Assembly: GCA_030998015.1 (NCBI GenBank)
Contig: JARWMV010000081.1
Span: 1 to 64,000, forward strand
From: Ceratorhiza oryzae-sativae
Taxonomy: Eukaryota; Basidiomycota; Agaricomycetes; Cantharellales; Ceratobasidiaceae
Length of the DNA: 64,000 nt
Direction: 5' to 3'
The position numbers and the translations under genes were made by a program. The notes under the pieces were generated by a model. That model was not told the DNA's origin and made no database searches. It saw nothing but the letters and a program-made list of their open reading frames with translations. Below, in pieces: positions 49,691 to 58,801 of the stretch; within the stretch, counting starts at the first letter, position 1; every line of letters starts with the position of its first letter.

Positions 49691-49812
49691 CCCCCCAAAC
49701 ATGTGCAGCTACGCTGCATTGTTTGAGGGGCATCCGCCCCCCAATAAGGTAATGGCCCCCCCAATACGTTTGTGACGCATTGGGAGGCCATTGCCTTGTT
49801 GGGGGTCTACTG
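49687..49812. repeat. nested C-tract palindromes
   Basis: Same unit as 45,096-45,222, placed between cox2 exon 2 and the intron 2 HEG. Confidence 0.8.
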
Positions 49813-49945
49813 TGGAGTAAACAGGCCCGAACAGTGTAAGGCTTTTACAATCAGTCTGCATTTTTACTATAGATTTGCCATTGGCGTCAATTGAAGCCAC
49901 TAAGGTTACAGAGTAAAATAAAAATTCAACATGATACTGGTTATA

Positions 49946-50035
49946 ATCAAGCATGTATAATAATTTGAAACTAGGGAATGCGATAGCTATTAAAACTAAA
50001 GCCGGAGTAATAGTCCAGATTAACTCTATAAGCGT
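49946..50035 (-). CDS. cox2: cytochrome c oxidase subunit 2, exon 2
   Basis: 90 bp coding TLIELIWTITPALVLIAIAF and PSFKLLYMLD, the second transmembrane helix of Cox2. The upstream intron ends in G before ACGCTT; exon 1 ends in GGT. Reading continues past GAT into intron 2 without an immediate stop, as is common. Phase with exons 1 and 3 is continuous. Confidence 0.95.
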
Positions 50036-50403
50036 CTTTGCCCCAAGTTATCCATCCGACAACATTGTCGTGCTATCTAGAAAAAACTAGGCAAGGGATC
50101 CCCCGGAAATTGTTAAAAACTTTTAACTGTCGCAGGGGCTTGCAAGATAGCAATTCATCTTTTGTTCTGGCAGTATTAAAGCCATGCACAATACTTAATA
50201 AGTTGTTAAGCAAATACCGTGCATTTAATGGCCCGGCTAGAGTGCCAGGCCGGTTACCCAGTATTATAAATGTGGGTTAAACAAAAGGGAAAGTCGGGGT
50301 GATTTGATAGTTGGAAAAAACTTAAGGAACTTAGTGAAATTGATTGAGAGTTCACCCGGAACACCTGACGTTGTCCGGCAGACGCCCGGTCCAGTGACCA
50401 CCT

Positions 50404-50672
50404 CCGCCGGCGTTAGAGGGAATCCTCAGATGAGGTAGCCTTGACCATGAGTCTCATGGTCCAGGCTACCTCCCATGACGCCTTAGGTGTTGTCAATTAG
50501 AATAATTGCAACACCTAAGGGGTCAAGATTCCCTCGTAGAAAATGACGACCGTTCGTCATTTTCAGCCGGCGGCTAAATATCGATATTATGCCGCGCACT
50601 AGCAATCGCAAACGGTTGCGATTGCTCACGTTGGTTGGTGGGACAAGTCCCACCAGCAACTAACGCGCGCGG
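50404..50672 (+). repeat. element A with two nested inserts
   Basis: 269 bp. Hairpin B and then a second 47-bp palindrome (CCTTAGGTGTTG/CAACACCTAAGG) sit in series in the same hairpin loop. Confidence 0.93.
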
Positions 50673-50708
50673 AGGTGGAACTGGTCATGGGTAAACAACA
50701 ATCCCAGC

Positions 50709-51608
50709 TTAATTTTCTAACAATGAATTAGTAAATTTGTATTTCCCATCTATTCGAGAAATTAATTTACCTGATTTTAAATATCTTGAAACATAACTAT
50801 GGCTTTTGTTTAAATATTTACCAGCTTCTCTAAACGAAAAAAATTGTTTTACTAAACAATATTTTTCAGTAGAGCAATCGGAGCATAAAGCGTATAAACA
50901 TATTGGACTTCCATTAGAGGCAGAAATTGCATTTTTTGTTTCAATATCTAGAACTCTACCTAATCTGGCATTTCTCATTAATTCCTTAGATTGATCGGTA
51001 TGTTTTTTACCAAACATAGAATTATTGGATCCAGAATGGCTAATACTCATTAGAATTTTTGTTTCTTCTGAGGGAATTTTCCCTTTTCGTAGATCGCTTA
51101 AATACTGTTTAAATTCTTCAGTTCGAGGAATGCCAATTGTAGAACCCGCTACTTTTGCTATATTGTAATCAGGTTTTAATAAATCAAGATAATACTGCTC
51201 TCTTTCTAATAATTCAGAAACTTCGCAATATTCTAATATTTCTAAAGTGAAATTAGAATAACCGTATTTAATTAAAGCTCTAGAAATAATTGTATTATTT
51301 TTACCCCTTAATAAAGCTGATAACAGATAATAAGAATACAATCGAGCTCTGAGATTTTTAGCACTTCCTATGTAAAAACTCCCACTCAATTTATTGGTAA
51401 ATCTATAAATGCCTGGTTTATTTTTGTTTTCATTCAAAATTAACAGTTTCATAGTATATGCATCCTCATAAAATTTTACAGGTTTTACTTCTGCAGTATT
51501 AATTTCATTGTCAGTAAAATTAGTTGTGGCTTCTTGAGTAGAATAATTTCTAATTCCGGTTTTTGACAACAGGCTATTTGAATGTAAAGATAGCTTTTTA
51601 AATGTCAT
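50709..51608 (-). CDS. intact GIY-YIG homing endonuclease (cox2 intron 1)
   Basis: 299 residues. The GIY-YIG nuclease domain is at about 64-150: NKPGIYRFTNKLSGSFYIGS, NLRARLYSY, KYGYSNFTLEILEYCE, LLEREQYYLDLLKPDYN, with GIY, YIG, the Arg, and the Glu of LLEREQYYLDLL. NUMOD3-type repeats follow at about 170-225 (RKGKIPSEETKILMSISHSG; FGKKHTDQSKELM). A C-terminal DNA-binding segment with FFSFREAGKYLNKSHSYVSR is at about 255-290. It starts at MTFKKLSLHSN; the N-terminal 60 residues include IRNYSTQE, shared with the neighbour. No insertion, frame open throughout, so probably active. It is a close paralogue of the gene at 51,968. Confidence 0.93.
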   Translation of the reverse strand: MTFKKLSLHSNSLLSKTGIRNYSTQEATTNFTDNEINTAEVKPVKFYEDAYTMKLLILNENKNKPGIYRFTNKLSGSFYIGSAKNLRARLYSYYLLSALLRGKNNTIISRALIKYGYSNFTLEILEYCEVSELLEREQYYLDLLKPDYNIAKVAGSTIGIPRTEEFKQYLSDLRKGKIPSEETKILMSISHSGSNNSMFGKKHTDQSKELMRNARLGRVLDIETKNAISASNGSPICLYALCSDCSTEKYCLVKQFFSFREAGKYLNKSHSYVSRYLKSGKLISRIDGKYKFTNSLLEN

Positions 51609-51967
51609 CCCACAATTAGTCGTGACCGCGGTAGATAGGCCACGGCCGTTGTGAGTATCGCAACGGCCGTAGCTAGCGGGGGTTGACTATATCTTACACT
51701 ATTAAAAACATATAACCTTAGCTAGGTAAAGTTATAAATCATGAACATACCATGGGTTTTGCCATTAACCTTAAAATAGTGTTTTCACGTATAGTCGATG
51801 AGGAATTGATTTATATTTTATATACCCAAACTCCTGCTGATTAATTTATAAATTCAACTTTTAGATTTTTACTACATTAGTACTTAAAGTAATATAAATT
51901 TTCCAGCAATTAGTGAAATTTATCATGCGTTTAGGGCTTTCTATAAAAATTATAGGGAAAGCCTAAA
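51609..51967. other. spacer between tandem GIY-YIG HEGs
   Basis: Contains a TAGATAGGCCACGGCCG / CGGCCGTAGCTA hairpin (51,630-51,676) and AT-rich sequence. No gene. The first ~40 bp after the HEG stop on the minus strand look core-like but cannot be folded by eye. Confidence 0.5.
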
Positions 51968-52602
51968 TTACTTATCTAATAAAGTTAGAGAGAATTTGTA
52001 ACTGATACCTCTTCGGGAGAATAAAGCACCTGATTTTACGTATCTCGACACATTGCTGTGACTAATGCCTAAATATTTTCCTGCTTCTCTTAACGAAGTA
52101 AATTTTTGTATTAAACAAAGAGCATCTGAAGAGTGCTCTGAGCAAGCTGCGTATAAAAATACCGCAGTCCCATTTGCCGCAGAGATTGCTTTTCTTGTTT
52201 CATTGTCACGAACTTTACCTGTTTTAGCAAGACTCATTAATGATTTGGATTGTTCTGTATGAGTTTTCCCATACATAGAGTTATCAGTACCTTGTCGAGC
52301 TTGACTCATTAAAAGTTTTGTCTCTTCTGTGAGTGTTTTACCGAATAAAGGACTTTTTTCTCCGGTATAAACCCCTTTAAGAGCTTGACTTATTTTAGCT
52401 TTAGTCTCTGCGGATTTAGGAACTCCTAATGTAGAACCGGCTATTTTAGCAATATTGTAAGTAGGCTTTAATAGATCAATATAATGTTGCTCTCTTTCTA
52501 ATAATACAGAAACATCGCAGTATTCCACTATTTCAAGAGTAAAATTAGAATAACCATATTTAACTAAAGCTCGAGAAATAGTCAAATTATTTTTTACAGT
52601 AG

Positions 52603-52686
52603 ACCCCCAATGATTGCATTGCATTATTGGGGGGCTACTGCCCCCCAAACAATGCAGCGTAGCTGCACATGTTTGGGGGTCAGTAG
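52603..52686. repeat. 84-bp C-tract element, in-frame insertion
   Basis: Bounded by AGTAG on both sides. Comprises CCCCCAATGATTGC/GCATTATTGGGGG and CCCCCCAAACAATGCAGC hairpins. An identical arrangement with the same AGTAG flanks is at 55,975-56,057. The length is a multiple of three and the host reading frame stays open. Confidence 0.85.
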
Positions 52687-52841
52687 ATATGTAGGATAGA
52701 CTAAAATATTTAATAAATCGGTTACTTAAATCCTTGGAGCTTCCAATATAGAAATTACCATTTTGTTTATTAGTAAATTTATATATGCCAGACTTGTTTT
52801 TGTTTTCCTTTAAAATAAGTGATTTTGAAGCATAAGCATCA

Positions 52842-52944
52842 CTATAGACCCCCCAAACTGATGCAGCTACGCTGCATTGTTTGGGGGGGCTATAGCCCCC
52901 CAAAATACGCGGTCCCTACGGGCCAGCGTATTGGGGGTCTATAG
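52842..52944. repeat. 103-bp CTATAG-flanked palindromic element
   Basis: Second copy of the element found at 23,439-23,541. It also sits near the N-terminus of a HEG. Confidence 0.85.
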
Positions 52945-53049
52945 AATTTTTCAGGTTTAATCATATCAGTCTGAGCTTCACTATTTACTTTTTCACCTGC
53001 AGATTCTTGACTAGAATAATGTCTTAGTCCAATATTTCCCCCAAATACA

Positions 53050-53261
53050 CCGCCGGCGTTAGAGGGAATCCTTCCACGCAAGATTTATAAATTTATAAAT
53101 CTTGCTGGACCGAAAGATTCCCTCGTAGAAAATGACGACCGTTCGTCATTTTCAGCCGGCGGCTAAATATCGATATTATGCCGCGCACTAGCAATCGCAA
53201 ACGGTTGCGATTGCTCACGTTGGTTGGTGGGACAAGTCCCACCAGCAACTAACGCGCGCGG
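53050..53261 (+). repeat. element A with nested AT-cored hairpin
   Basis: Same 40-bp nested insert as at 164-375, with shared downstream hairpins (53,262-53,350). Confidence 0.92.
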
Positions 53262-53398
53262 GCCTTCGCAAATCCGCCAATGGAACATTGGCGGGGTATT
53301 TAGAGTTCTCAGCGCTTAGGCCGCCCTTCAGGCGATCAAAGAGCGCTGAGAATTGTATTTATTAGATAATTTGATTTAGCATGAAGGCACATAAGCGT

Positions 53399-53629
53399 AC
53401 CGTGATTGGCGTATTTGTATACAATAGGTGAGCTAGTTGAGTTAAAGTTAATCATTACTGACCCTAAAGCCCAGAATACTCCTACTGAAATAACTACTAA
53501 GAAGAAGAAAATTGAATCGTGTAATTCAGTAATTCCTTCGAATCCTGGTGAAGCACCATCTTGGAATCCGATTTGCCATGGTTCTGGCGCATCGTTATAA
53601 ATTGTTTGTAAAATTGGGAATAATTTCAT
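53399..53629 (-). CDS. cox2: cytochrome c oxidase subunit 2, exon 1
   Basis: 77 codons from ATG: MKLFPILQTIYNDAPEPWQI (typical fungal Cox2 start, processed N-terminus then DAPEPWQ), DGASPGFEGITELHDSIFFF, the first transmembrane helix (about 38-58) and SPIVYKYANHG. Ends at CACGGT before intron 1. Exons 1-4 total 251 codons. The AGGAAAAATAGGGG motif lies 70 bp upstream. Cox2 is the copper A subunit of complex IV. Confidence 0.97.
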
Positions 53630-53699
53630 ATAAATAATATTTAATTGTGATTGTCTCTAAATCTTTTTTTAACTTAAACAAATTTTGGTAAGTATAAAA

Positions 53700-53713
53700 C
53701 CCCTATTTTTCCT
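53700..53713 (-). promoter_or_regulatory. AGGAAAAATAGGGG motif upstream of cox2
   Basis: Minus-strand motif, 70 bp 5' of the cox2 start codon. Same 14-mer as upstream of tRNA-Asn. Confidence 0.5.
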
Positions 53714-53900
53714 ACTGCCGGGGTCAATGGCGACATTGCATTGTTGGGGGTCTACTGCCCCCCCAAACATGTGCAGCTACGCTGCATTGTTTGAGGGGCA
53801 TCCGCCCCCCAATAAGGTAATGGCCCCCCCAATACGTTTGTGACGCATTGGGAGGCCATTGCATTGTTGGGGGTCTACGGGCAGTAGGAGAAAATTAGGA
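53714..53900. repeat. nested C-tract palindromes upstream of cox2
   Basis: A shell with CTACTGCC / GGGCAGTAGG ends encloses CCCCCAAACATGTGCAGC, CCCCCAATAAGG and CCCAATACGTTTG hairpins. Confidence 0.75.
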
Positions 53901-54477
53901 GCCCCTGCGAGCCCCCGGCCCGCTCCATCGTCAGATGGAGCGGGCCGCAGGGGTCTTAAATTTGTTACAGATAATTGATATCTTTATAAATAAAAAAAAT
54001 TCTGTTAACTTTAACGAGCTAAGCCCTACAGAAACCTCGTAGAGGGACTGAAAATTGAACAAATTTGACTATTTATTTTTTTACCGAAATAATGTTAGTA
54101 TTAAAAAAATTTTGTCAAAAGACACGGCTTATTTATTTCTTCATATTATATAAATCAGGATAGGTCCCAGGTGTAAATAAGGACCTCACCCCAATACAAA
54201 TAATTGACCTAATTTACCGAATTATAGAATTGACCTAATATACCTTACATACCTGCCGGTTTACCTTCTGGTCAATTCCCAAATCTATAAAGACTTAGGA
54301 ATTGTAAAGAATTGGCAAACATGGACCTGCGCTAAGGCTCCCTGAATGAAGATTATTTCTCCATCCCAGAAGACCTGGGAAGCCCAGGGGAAATTAGGGG
54401 TTGTTTCGAAAAAAAAGAAAAATTAATTAGTTTTTGGCTTCAGCCCCGAAGGGCTCAGCAAAAATTATAATAGAATC
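53901..54477. other. intergenic region, unassigned
   Basis: A CGGCCCGCTCCATC/GATGGAGCGGGCCG hairpin (53,916-53,945), ACCTCGTAGAGG-type and ATTGACC-repeat-containing AT-rich sequence, and GGGCTTCAGC..GGGCTC near 54,440. No gene recognised. Confidence 0.45.
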
Positions 54478-54548
54478 TAAAGAGTAGAGTAATCGAAACT
54501 CTTTATGTAATGTGTAAAATTACCGCTTTACCAATAAGCTAACTCTCT
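54478..54548 (-). tRNA. trnV: tRNA-Val(UAC)
   Basis: Minus-strand cloverleaf. The acceptor stem is AGAGAGT/ACTCTTT, the D-arm GCT..AGC, the anticodon stem GTAAT/ATTAC with loop TTTACAC (anticodon TAC), the variable region short, and the T-stem AGAGT/ACTCT with loop TTCGATT; the discriminator is T. Decodes GUN valine codons. Confidence 0.9.
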
Positions 54549-54814
54549 TTTTATAACGCATTCTCTTTTATGTAAAATCTTATTTTAAATCTCCAGAATA
54601 AATGGGGAGGGGTTATAACTTGGTTTCCAATGGTTAACTTAGAAAATTCTGATCCATTCGGGAATTATAGGGCACAGGAGCTTTAGGCTCTCAAAGCTGA
54701 AAACCCAAGCAGATGTAAGCCCTTTGAGATATTGACAAAAAGAAGACTTGTGAGACTAAGATAATTAATAAAAAAAAACAGCAGTAATAATGAATGGGCT
54801 GATTGGCCCTCTCA

Positions 54815-55804
54815 CTAGGGGGTTTGATAATCCAATGGTTTAGTAGCTTCTGACCGGTTTACCGTTATTACATATCGGCCTTTAAATGGACTTGTAATTC
54901 CTTTATTAATTCTTTTAGATATTGAGGAAGAGTTTAAACCTAATTCTTTAGCGGCTTGCGCTATTGACAGGTAATTCGTTGTATTGTTTGTTTGTAGATC
55001 CAGAACTAATACGGGGAACCCTCCAGGTCTGAATTCTTTAAGTCGGCTTTTTTGAGATTCACTTATCCTTCTTCTAACCTCTGCCGGGTGTATTCGTCCC
55101 AAGGACGATTTTCCAATTTTTAGAATACTCTCAAGTTTATGTCTATAACCTAAAAGGCTACTACCTTCTTTAAGAATATGACCCGTGCACGCCTGCGAAC
55201 GCCTTGGCTTGCCAAGGCGGCCCTGGCGTGCGCGCGGCTCGCCGCGAACGCGGCCTCGTTAACAATGCCCACGGGTCGTTGACCCTCCGCTTTAGCGGCT
55301 GAAATCTTGGGTTACACCTAAGATTTTAGCCGATAGAGCGGGGGCATTATAGGCAGGGCTATAAGTTGCGATATAGTGAGTTTCTCGGGACAGTAAAATT
55401 TCTTTATCACAAAATTCTAGTATTACTAAGCTAAAATTAGCCATTCCATATTTTAGAATGGCTTTCCCTATAATTGAATTAGGGTTATGTTTAAAGTAAC
55501 AATTTTGAAAGTAATAATTTACTCGCCGACTTAAGTCTACAGCACTCCCTATATAAAAACTCCCATTCTTCTTATTGAAAAACATGTAAATCCCAGTTTT
55601 CCCTTTAAGGAAAGAATATATTTCCTTTCGCTCCAATGTAGGATTTGAGAAAACTTTTACAGCATTGGCTGCAAAAGCCGGTAGTTCTAATTCAGAATTC
55701 TGTAAATCTTTGGAAATAGAATCTGCATCGCTTGTAAAGGAAGCAGTACAATTAATAATGCCCACTGAAAAAATTTGTTTATTGTGTAATTTTGTTAATA
55801 GCAT
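54815..55804 (-). pseudogene. GIY-YIG/NUMOD HEG with one element P insert
   Basis: FLKGKTGIYMFFNKKNGSFY then IGSAVDLSRRVNYYF (GIY-YIG domain), KYGMANFSLVILEFCDKEIL, SRETHYIATYSPAYN. Element P (55,180-55,344) follows, then ILKEGSSLLGYRHKLESILK, SLGRIHPAEVRRRISESQKS (NUMOD3-like) and YLSIAQAAKELGLNSSSISK (NUMOD1-like helix-turn-helix), ending in a stop at 54,815. Removing the element gives SPAYN-ILKEG, as in relatives (PxYNILK), so it is otherwise a complete, roughly 290-residue enzyme. The host intron and exon are not identified; tRNA-like sequences lie on both sides. Confidence 0.85.
55180..55344 (+). repeat. element P
   Basis: Only lesion of the GIY-YIG HEG at 54,815-55,804. Confidence 0.85.
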
Positions 55805-55970
55805 AAGAATTGAAAATATAACTCTAAAGTCTGGCTTCTGGAACTCTGTGGGCTCCAGAAAAGATGTTTTACTTGTGATTAGGCCAAGTGAAATTATTCA
55901 TCAGGCCCTTCTTAAAAACCGGGAACTTTTAACCGAGCCGACATTTTTAAGAACTCGAAGATTGGAACAG

Positions 55971-56057
55971 TAGACCCCCAATGATTGCATTGCATTATTG
56001 GGGGGCTACTGCCCCCCAAACAATGCAGCGTAGCTGCACATGTTTGGGGGTCAGTAG
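55971..56057. repeat. 84-bp C-tract element
   Basis: Copy of the element at 52,603-52,686, also flanked by AGTAG. Confidence 0.85.
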
Positions 56058-56267
56058 TTTTTTTGAAAAGAAAACTAACAAACTTAATTTTAGAACAATT
56101 CCGTTTTCATGCAGAAAATTGCTCTTTCTTTTAATAAGATCCCTGTTGATTGTTTAGTATAAGCCCCTCGAGGACCCGGCAGGCTTCTATAAAAATTTGA
56201 GAAGACTTTGAGCCAAAGAGGGTTAAATCTAATTTGCGCAACCCTGGCAATGTTCCACCTTGGGCAG

Positions 56268-56339
56268 GGAAGCAGGGAATCGTAGATTCCCATTCCCAAG
56301 CAAAGTGTAAATTTACTGCTAAACCACTCAGCTAACTCC
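56268..56339 (-). tRNA. tRNA-Val-like, degenerate
   Basis: The 5' half is convincing: a D-arm GCTGAGTGGTTTAGC and an anticodon stem-loop GTAAA-TTTACAC-TTTGC with anticodon TAC. The 3' half gives a GGGAA/TTCCC stem with loop TCTACGA but an eight-base variable region, and the acceptor ends pair poorly with AAGGAGT. Either a decayed second tRNA-Val or a gene whose 3' half was replaced. Confidence 0.4.
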
Positions 56340-56439
56340 TTTATTTACTTTTTTTTGCGTACCAGACCCAGCTGACTGGTGAATTCCACCAGGGTCCAAA
56401 TTAAGAGTGTCTCGCACCGTTTGGAGAGGGGGTTTAAGT

Positions 56440-56800
56440 TTTGTATAATACAGCGGCACTTTCCAGTACCGCTACCTTGCTATGACTTATTAGATGTTAC
56501 TTTCATACATTGGATACAACTCCTGAACTTTAAATAAGAACTTAGAACAAAAAAATTCATTCTAACACATAAATTATTAAAGTGGTTCATTTATCACACC
56601 TTCCTGCATGTAAAGCTTCTTCCAATTGACAGACAGTTAGTTCACCCCGAATTATGTCTTCACCGTTGCGCTGGTGATCAACGATTACTCGAAATTCCTT
56701 CTTCATGTTGCCGAGTTTCAGGCAACAATCCGGCTATAACTTATTTTGATGATTAGCTCCTCATGTTCTCCTTAGCTAAGGGGATTGGTATTAATGTAAT
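56440..56800 (-). rRNA. rns: SSU rRNA 3' segment
   Basis: The minus strand reads CGGATTGTTGCCTGAAACTC, ATGAAGAAGGAATTTCGAGT, GGTGAAGACATAATTC (E. coli about 1310-1410 region) and, at the 3' end, AAGTCATAGCAAGGTAGCGG followed by GGAAAGTGCCGCTG (about 1490-1530). The variable stem between is shortened. The 5' limit is uncertain because the sequence after the upstream intron (…AATTTTG) is not clearly rRNA for about 80 bases. Confidence 0.88.
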
Positions 56801-57059
56801 TGTTAGGAAGCATCACGGATCACATGAAGTTTCCATGATACCTCAAGATAAGAATTTTTAGCTATGCCAAAATTCTCTTCACTAGAGACCTATTTTGTGA
56901 AGCATCATAGGTGGCATTATGTTTTTTAAAAGGTTTTGTAAGTCGAGTATCGACTGACTTGATATTCTGATAACATGCTTTCCTTGATTTTGATTAATAG
57001 AACATACTAGATTAAATTTATCAGTCAATGCTGAAACTAAAACCCAGGAACTCCTTCTC

Positions 57060-57231
57060 CCGCCGGCGTTAGAGGGAATCTGAAAGATTCCCTCGTAGAA
57101 AATGACGACCGTTCGTCATTTTCAGCCGGCGGCTAAATATCGATATTATGCCGCGCACTAGCAATCGCAAACGGTTGCGATTGCTCACGTTGGTTGGTGG
57201 GACAAGTCCCACCAGCAACTAACGCGCGCGG
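57060..57231 (+). repeat. element A (loop variant)
   Basis: CTGAAA loop variant; interrupts a HEG after the second motif. Confidence 0.93.
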
Positions 57232-57407
57232 GAGAAGGCGGTTCGTTTTACTTCCTCTATGCTGAAAGAATTAGTGTACAGCACAACAGCCCGATCCTTA
57301 GACCAAGTCCCATCATCCGCTATCCAATAGGCAAGACCCAAGGGTGTCAACAGATCGCCTATGTTTGATGGTACTATTTTTTTCCCATCAGAATAAAATA
57401 AGTCAAA

Positions 57408-57555
57408 CCCCTAGGGTCAACCAGCATTGTATTTATATATAAATACATGCTGTTGACCCGAGGGGTTTGGTTATCGAGGCCGCGTTCGCGGCGAGCCGCG
57501 CGCACGCCAGGGCCGCCTTGGCTTGAGCCAAGGCGTTCGCAGGCGTGCACGGGTC
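57408..57555 (-). repeat. element P
   Basis: Interrupts the HEG at FNEFYD. Confidence 0.83.
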
Positions 57556-57995
57556 ATAAAACTCATTAAAACAAGGCAACGAGTAAGTATGAAATATTAT
57601 TCGAGAATAAATTTCTCCTGTTAGCTTATGAGGTAATCGATCATAGATCTTAGGAGCTTGCATGCAATAACTTTCAAACAAGTCGTATAAATGGAATAAA
57701 TAGCTTTCATGAACAGTTCCCTGTTCAAAATATAATCTCACATTTGCAGCTCTTTTTTGTTTATTAACATAATGATCGCCGAAGATTAGGCCTACAAGGA
57801 TGGATTTCAGGTTTTCAGGAAGAACAAATTGTAATCGTTCAGATTTTGTTAAATAATTTTTTTTCATGGTTTTAGAAAGGATAAGATACGGTGACACAGT
57901 ATTAGTTGTTTATTTTCGGAAAGTAAGAAAAAATAAACAGGAATTTGTTGTACGTCAGCAAATTATTTATTTGAGTAGCAAGCTACAATATACAT

Positions 57996-58113
57996 GACCC
58001 GTGCACGCCTGCGAACGCCTTGGCTTAAGCCAAGGCGGCCCTGGCGTGCGCGCGCTCGCCGCTTCGCGGCCTCGATACCCATTACCCCTCGGGTCGTCGA
58101 CCCTAAGCGGGGG
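57996..58113 (+). repeat. element P, minimal form
   Basis: 118 bp with no nested hairpins (GGGTCGTCGACCC instead of the AT-rich insert). The simplest copy, close to the ancestral element. Confidence 0.85.
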
Positions 58114-58800
58114 CATGATTGTCATCATGATGTATAATAAATTAATTTGAAGAAATGGTTCCTGGTAATCAAAGGTTAGACACCGGAACAAATCGTCCAG
58201 AACAAATATGTCAGGTAGATTTTAGGGTAAGAGATGTCAACAACATTACTATCCCTGGGGTTAATGGCAATTTATTTTGAGTATATATTTTTGTATACCT
58301 CTTCTTATATAAATATCCCAACTACTTTTTGCTTTTTACCCAACTGCCCTCCCAAACATATGCAGCTACGCTGCATTGTTTGGGGGGGCAATTACCCCCC
58401 AACATGCTGTAAAGCATTGGGGGTCAACTGTGCTAAAGAAATTACCCTGATTTTGGGGTACCCTTGAGGTCCAGGGTACCCCAGAATCTATCAAATAAAA
58501 AATTCTTATTATGAGGTAACATGGAATTACATGAGACCCATGATACTGCCCAACGAAGTTATACTAATAGACCAAACCGCACCAACTACTTTTTCATTTT
58601 TAAATTACTAGAGACTTGATGATGGATTGCTTCATATTGTTAAAGTTTTTGTGGCACGTCTGTCATGGAGATCAAATTTAACATGCAATTTATTTCAATA
58701 GAACTCTTCCGCCCTGCCTAGAGAACTGCGCTTTAGCGCACGTCTTGGCAGGGGTAATAAAACTAACCTCAATACAACTGAGGTTAGTTTATACTTCACT
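58114..58800. other. intron interior with palindromes
   Basis: C-tract hairpins (58,344-58,425), GGGGTACCC-type hairpin (58,455-58,482), a 43-bp CCCTGCC palindrome (58,713-58,756) and an AACTAACCTCA/TGAGGTTAGTT hairpin (58,764-58,791). AT-rich sequence between is probably intron core but is not resolved. Confidence 0.5.
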
Positions 58801-58801
58801 A

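Larger units (their letters stand above)
48197..49945 (-). other. cox2 intron 2 (group I)
   Basis: 1,749 bp between …CTTGAT and GAAGTAATT; exon ends in T and intron ends in G, the group I pattern. Carries one LAGLIDADG HEG (48,895-49,690). The 3' part (48,200-48,340) has AAGTGTGAAGTGG/CCACTTCACACTT-type and GTGTCTAGTGTAGATAAGG core-like sequence. Confidence 0.8.
51968..53049 (-). pseudogene. second GIY-YIG HEG (cox2 intron 1), two inserts
   Basis: IGLRHYSSQESAGEKVNSEA, then the CTATAG element (52,842-52,944), SKSLILKENKNKSGIYKFTN and NFYIGSSKDLSNRFIKYF. An 84-bp C-tract element (52,603-52,686) adds 28 residues without closing the frame. KYGYSNFTLEIVEYCD, LLEREQHYIDLLKPTYN, the NUMOD3 repeats (SAETKAKISQALKG; FGKTLTEETKLLMSQARQG; YGKTHTEQSKSLM) and FTSLREAGKYLGISHSNVSR follow. 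The N-terminus is cut by element A at 53,050. Close paralogue of 50,709-51,608, with more NUMOD3 repeats. Confidence 0.82.
50036..53398 (-). other. cox2 intron 1 (group I)
   Basis: 3,363 bp between …CACGGT and ACGCTTATAG. It starts with ACGCTTAT, the same eight bases that begin exon 2, as expected if the homing site was copied or mimicked. Contains two GIY-YIG HEGs in tandem and element A copies at 50,404 and 53,050. Confidence 0.85.
56882..57867 (-). pseudogene. LAGLIDADG HEG in rns, two inserts
   Basis: MKKNYLTKSERLQFVLPENL, LVGLIFGDHYVNKQKR (first motif), FEQGTVHESYLFHLYDLF, LPCFNEFYD. Element P (57,408-57,555) follows, then NIGDLLTPLGLAYWIADDG (second motif), element A (57,060-57,231), SALTDKFNLVCSINQ, and the end PPMMLHKIGL-stop. 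Domain order complete; both lesions are palindromic insertions. Start chosen at MKKNYL by comparison with MKRN/MQRKNYL paralogues. Confidence 0.82.

Noticed and set aside
55665..55973. Plus-strand open frame of 102 codons
   Set aside because: It is antisense to the N-terminus of the GIY-YIG HEG and the intron upstream of it; no family similarity.
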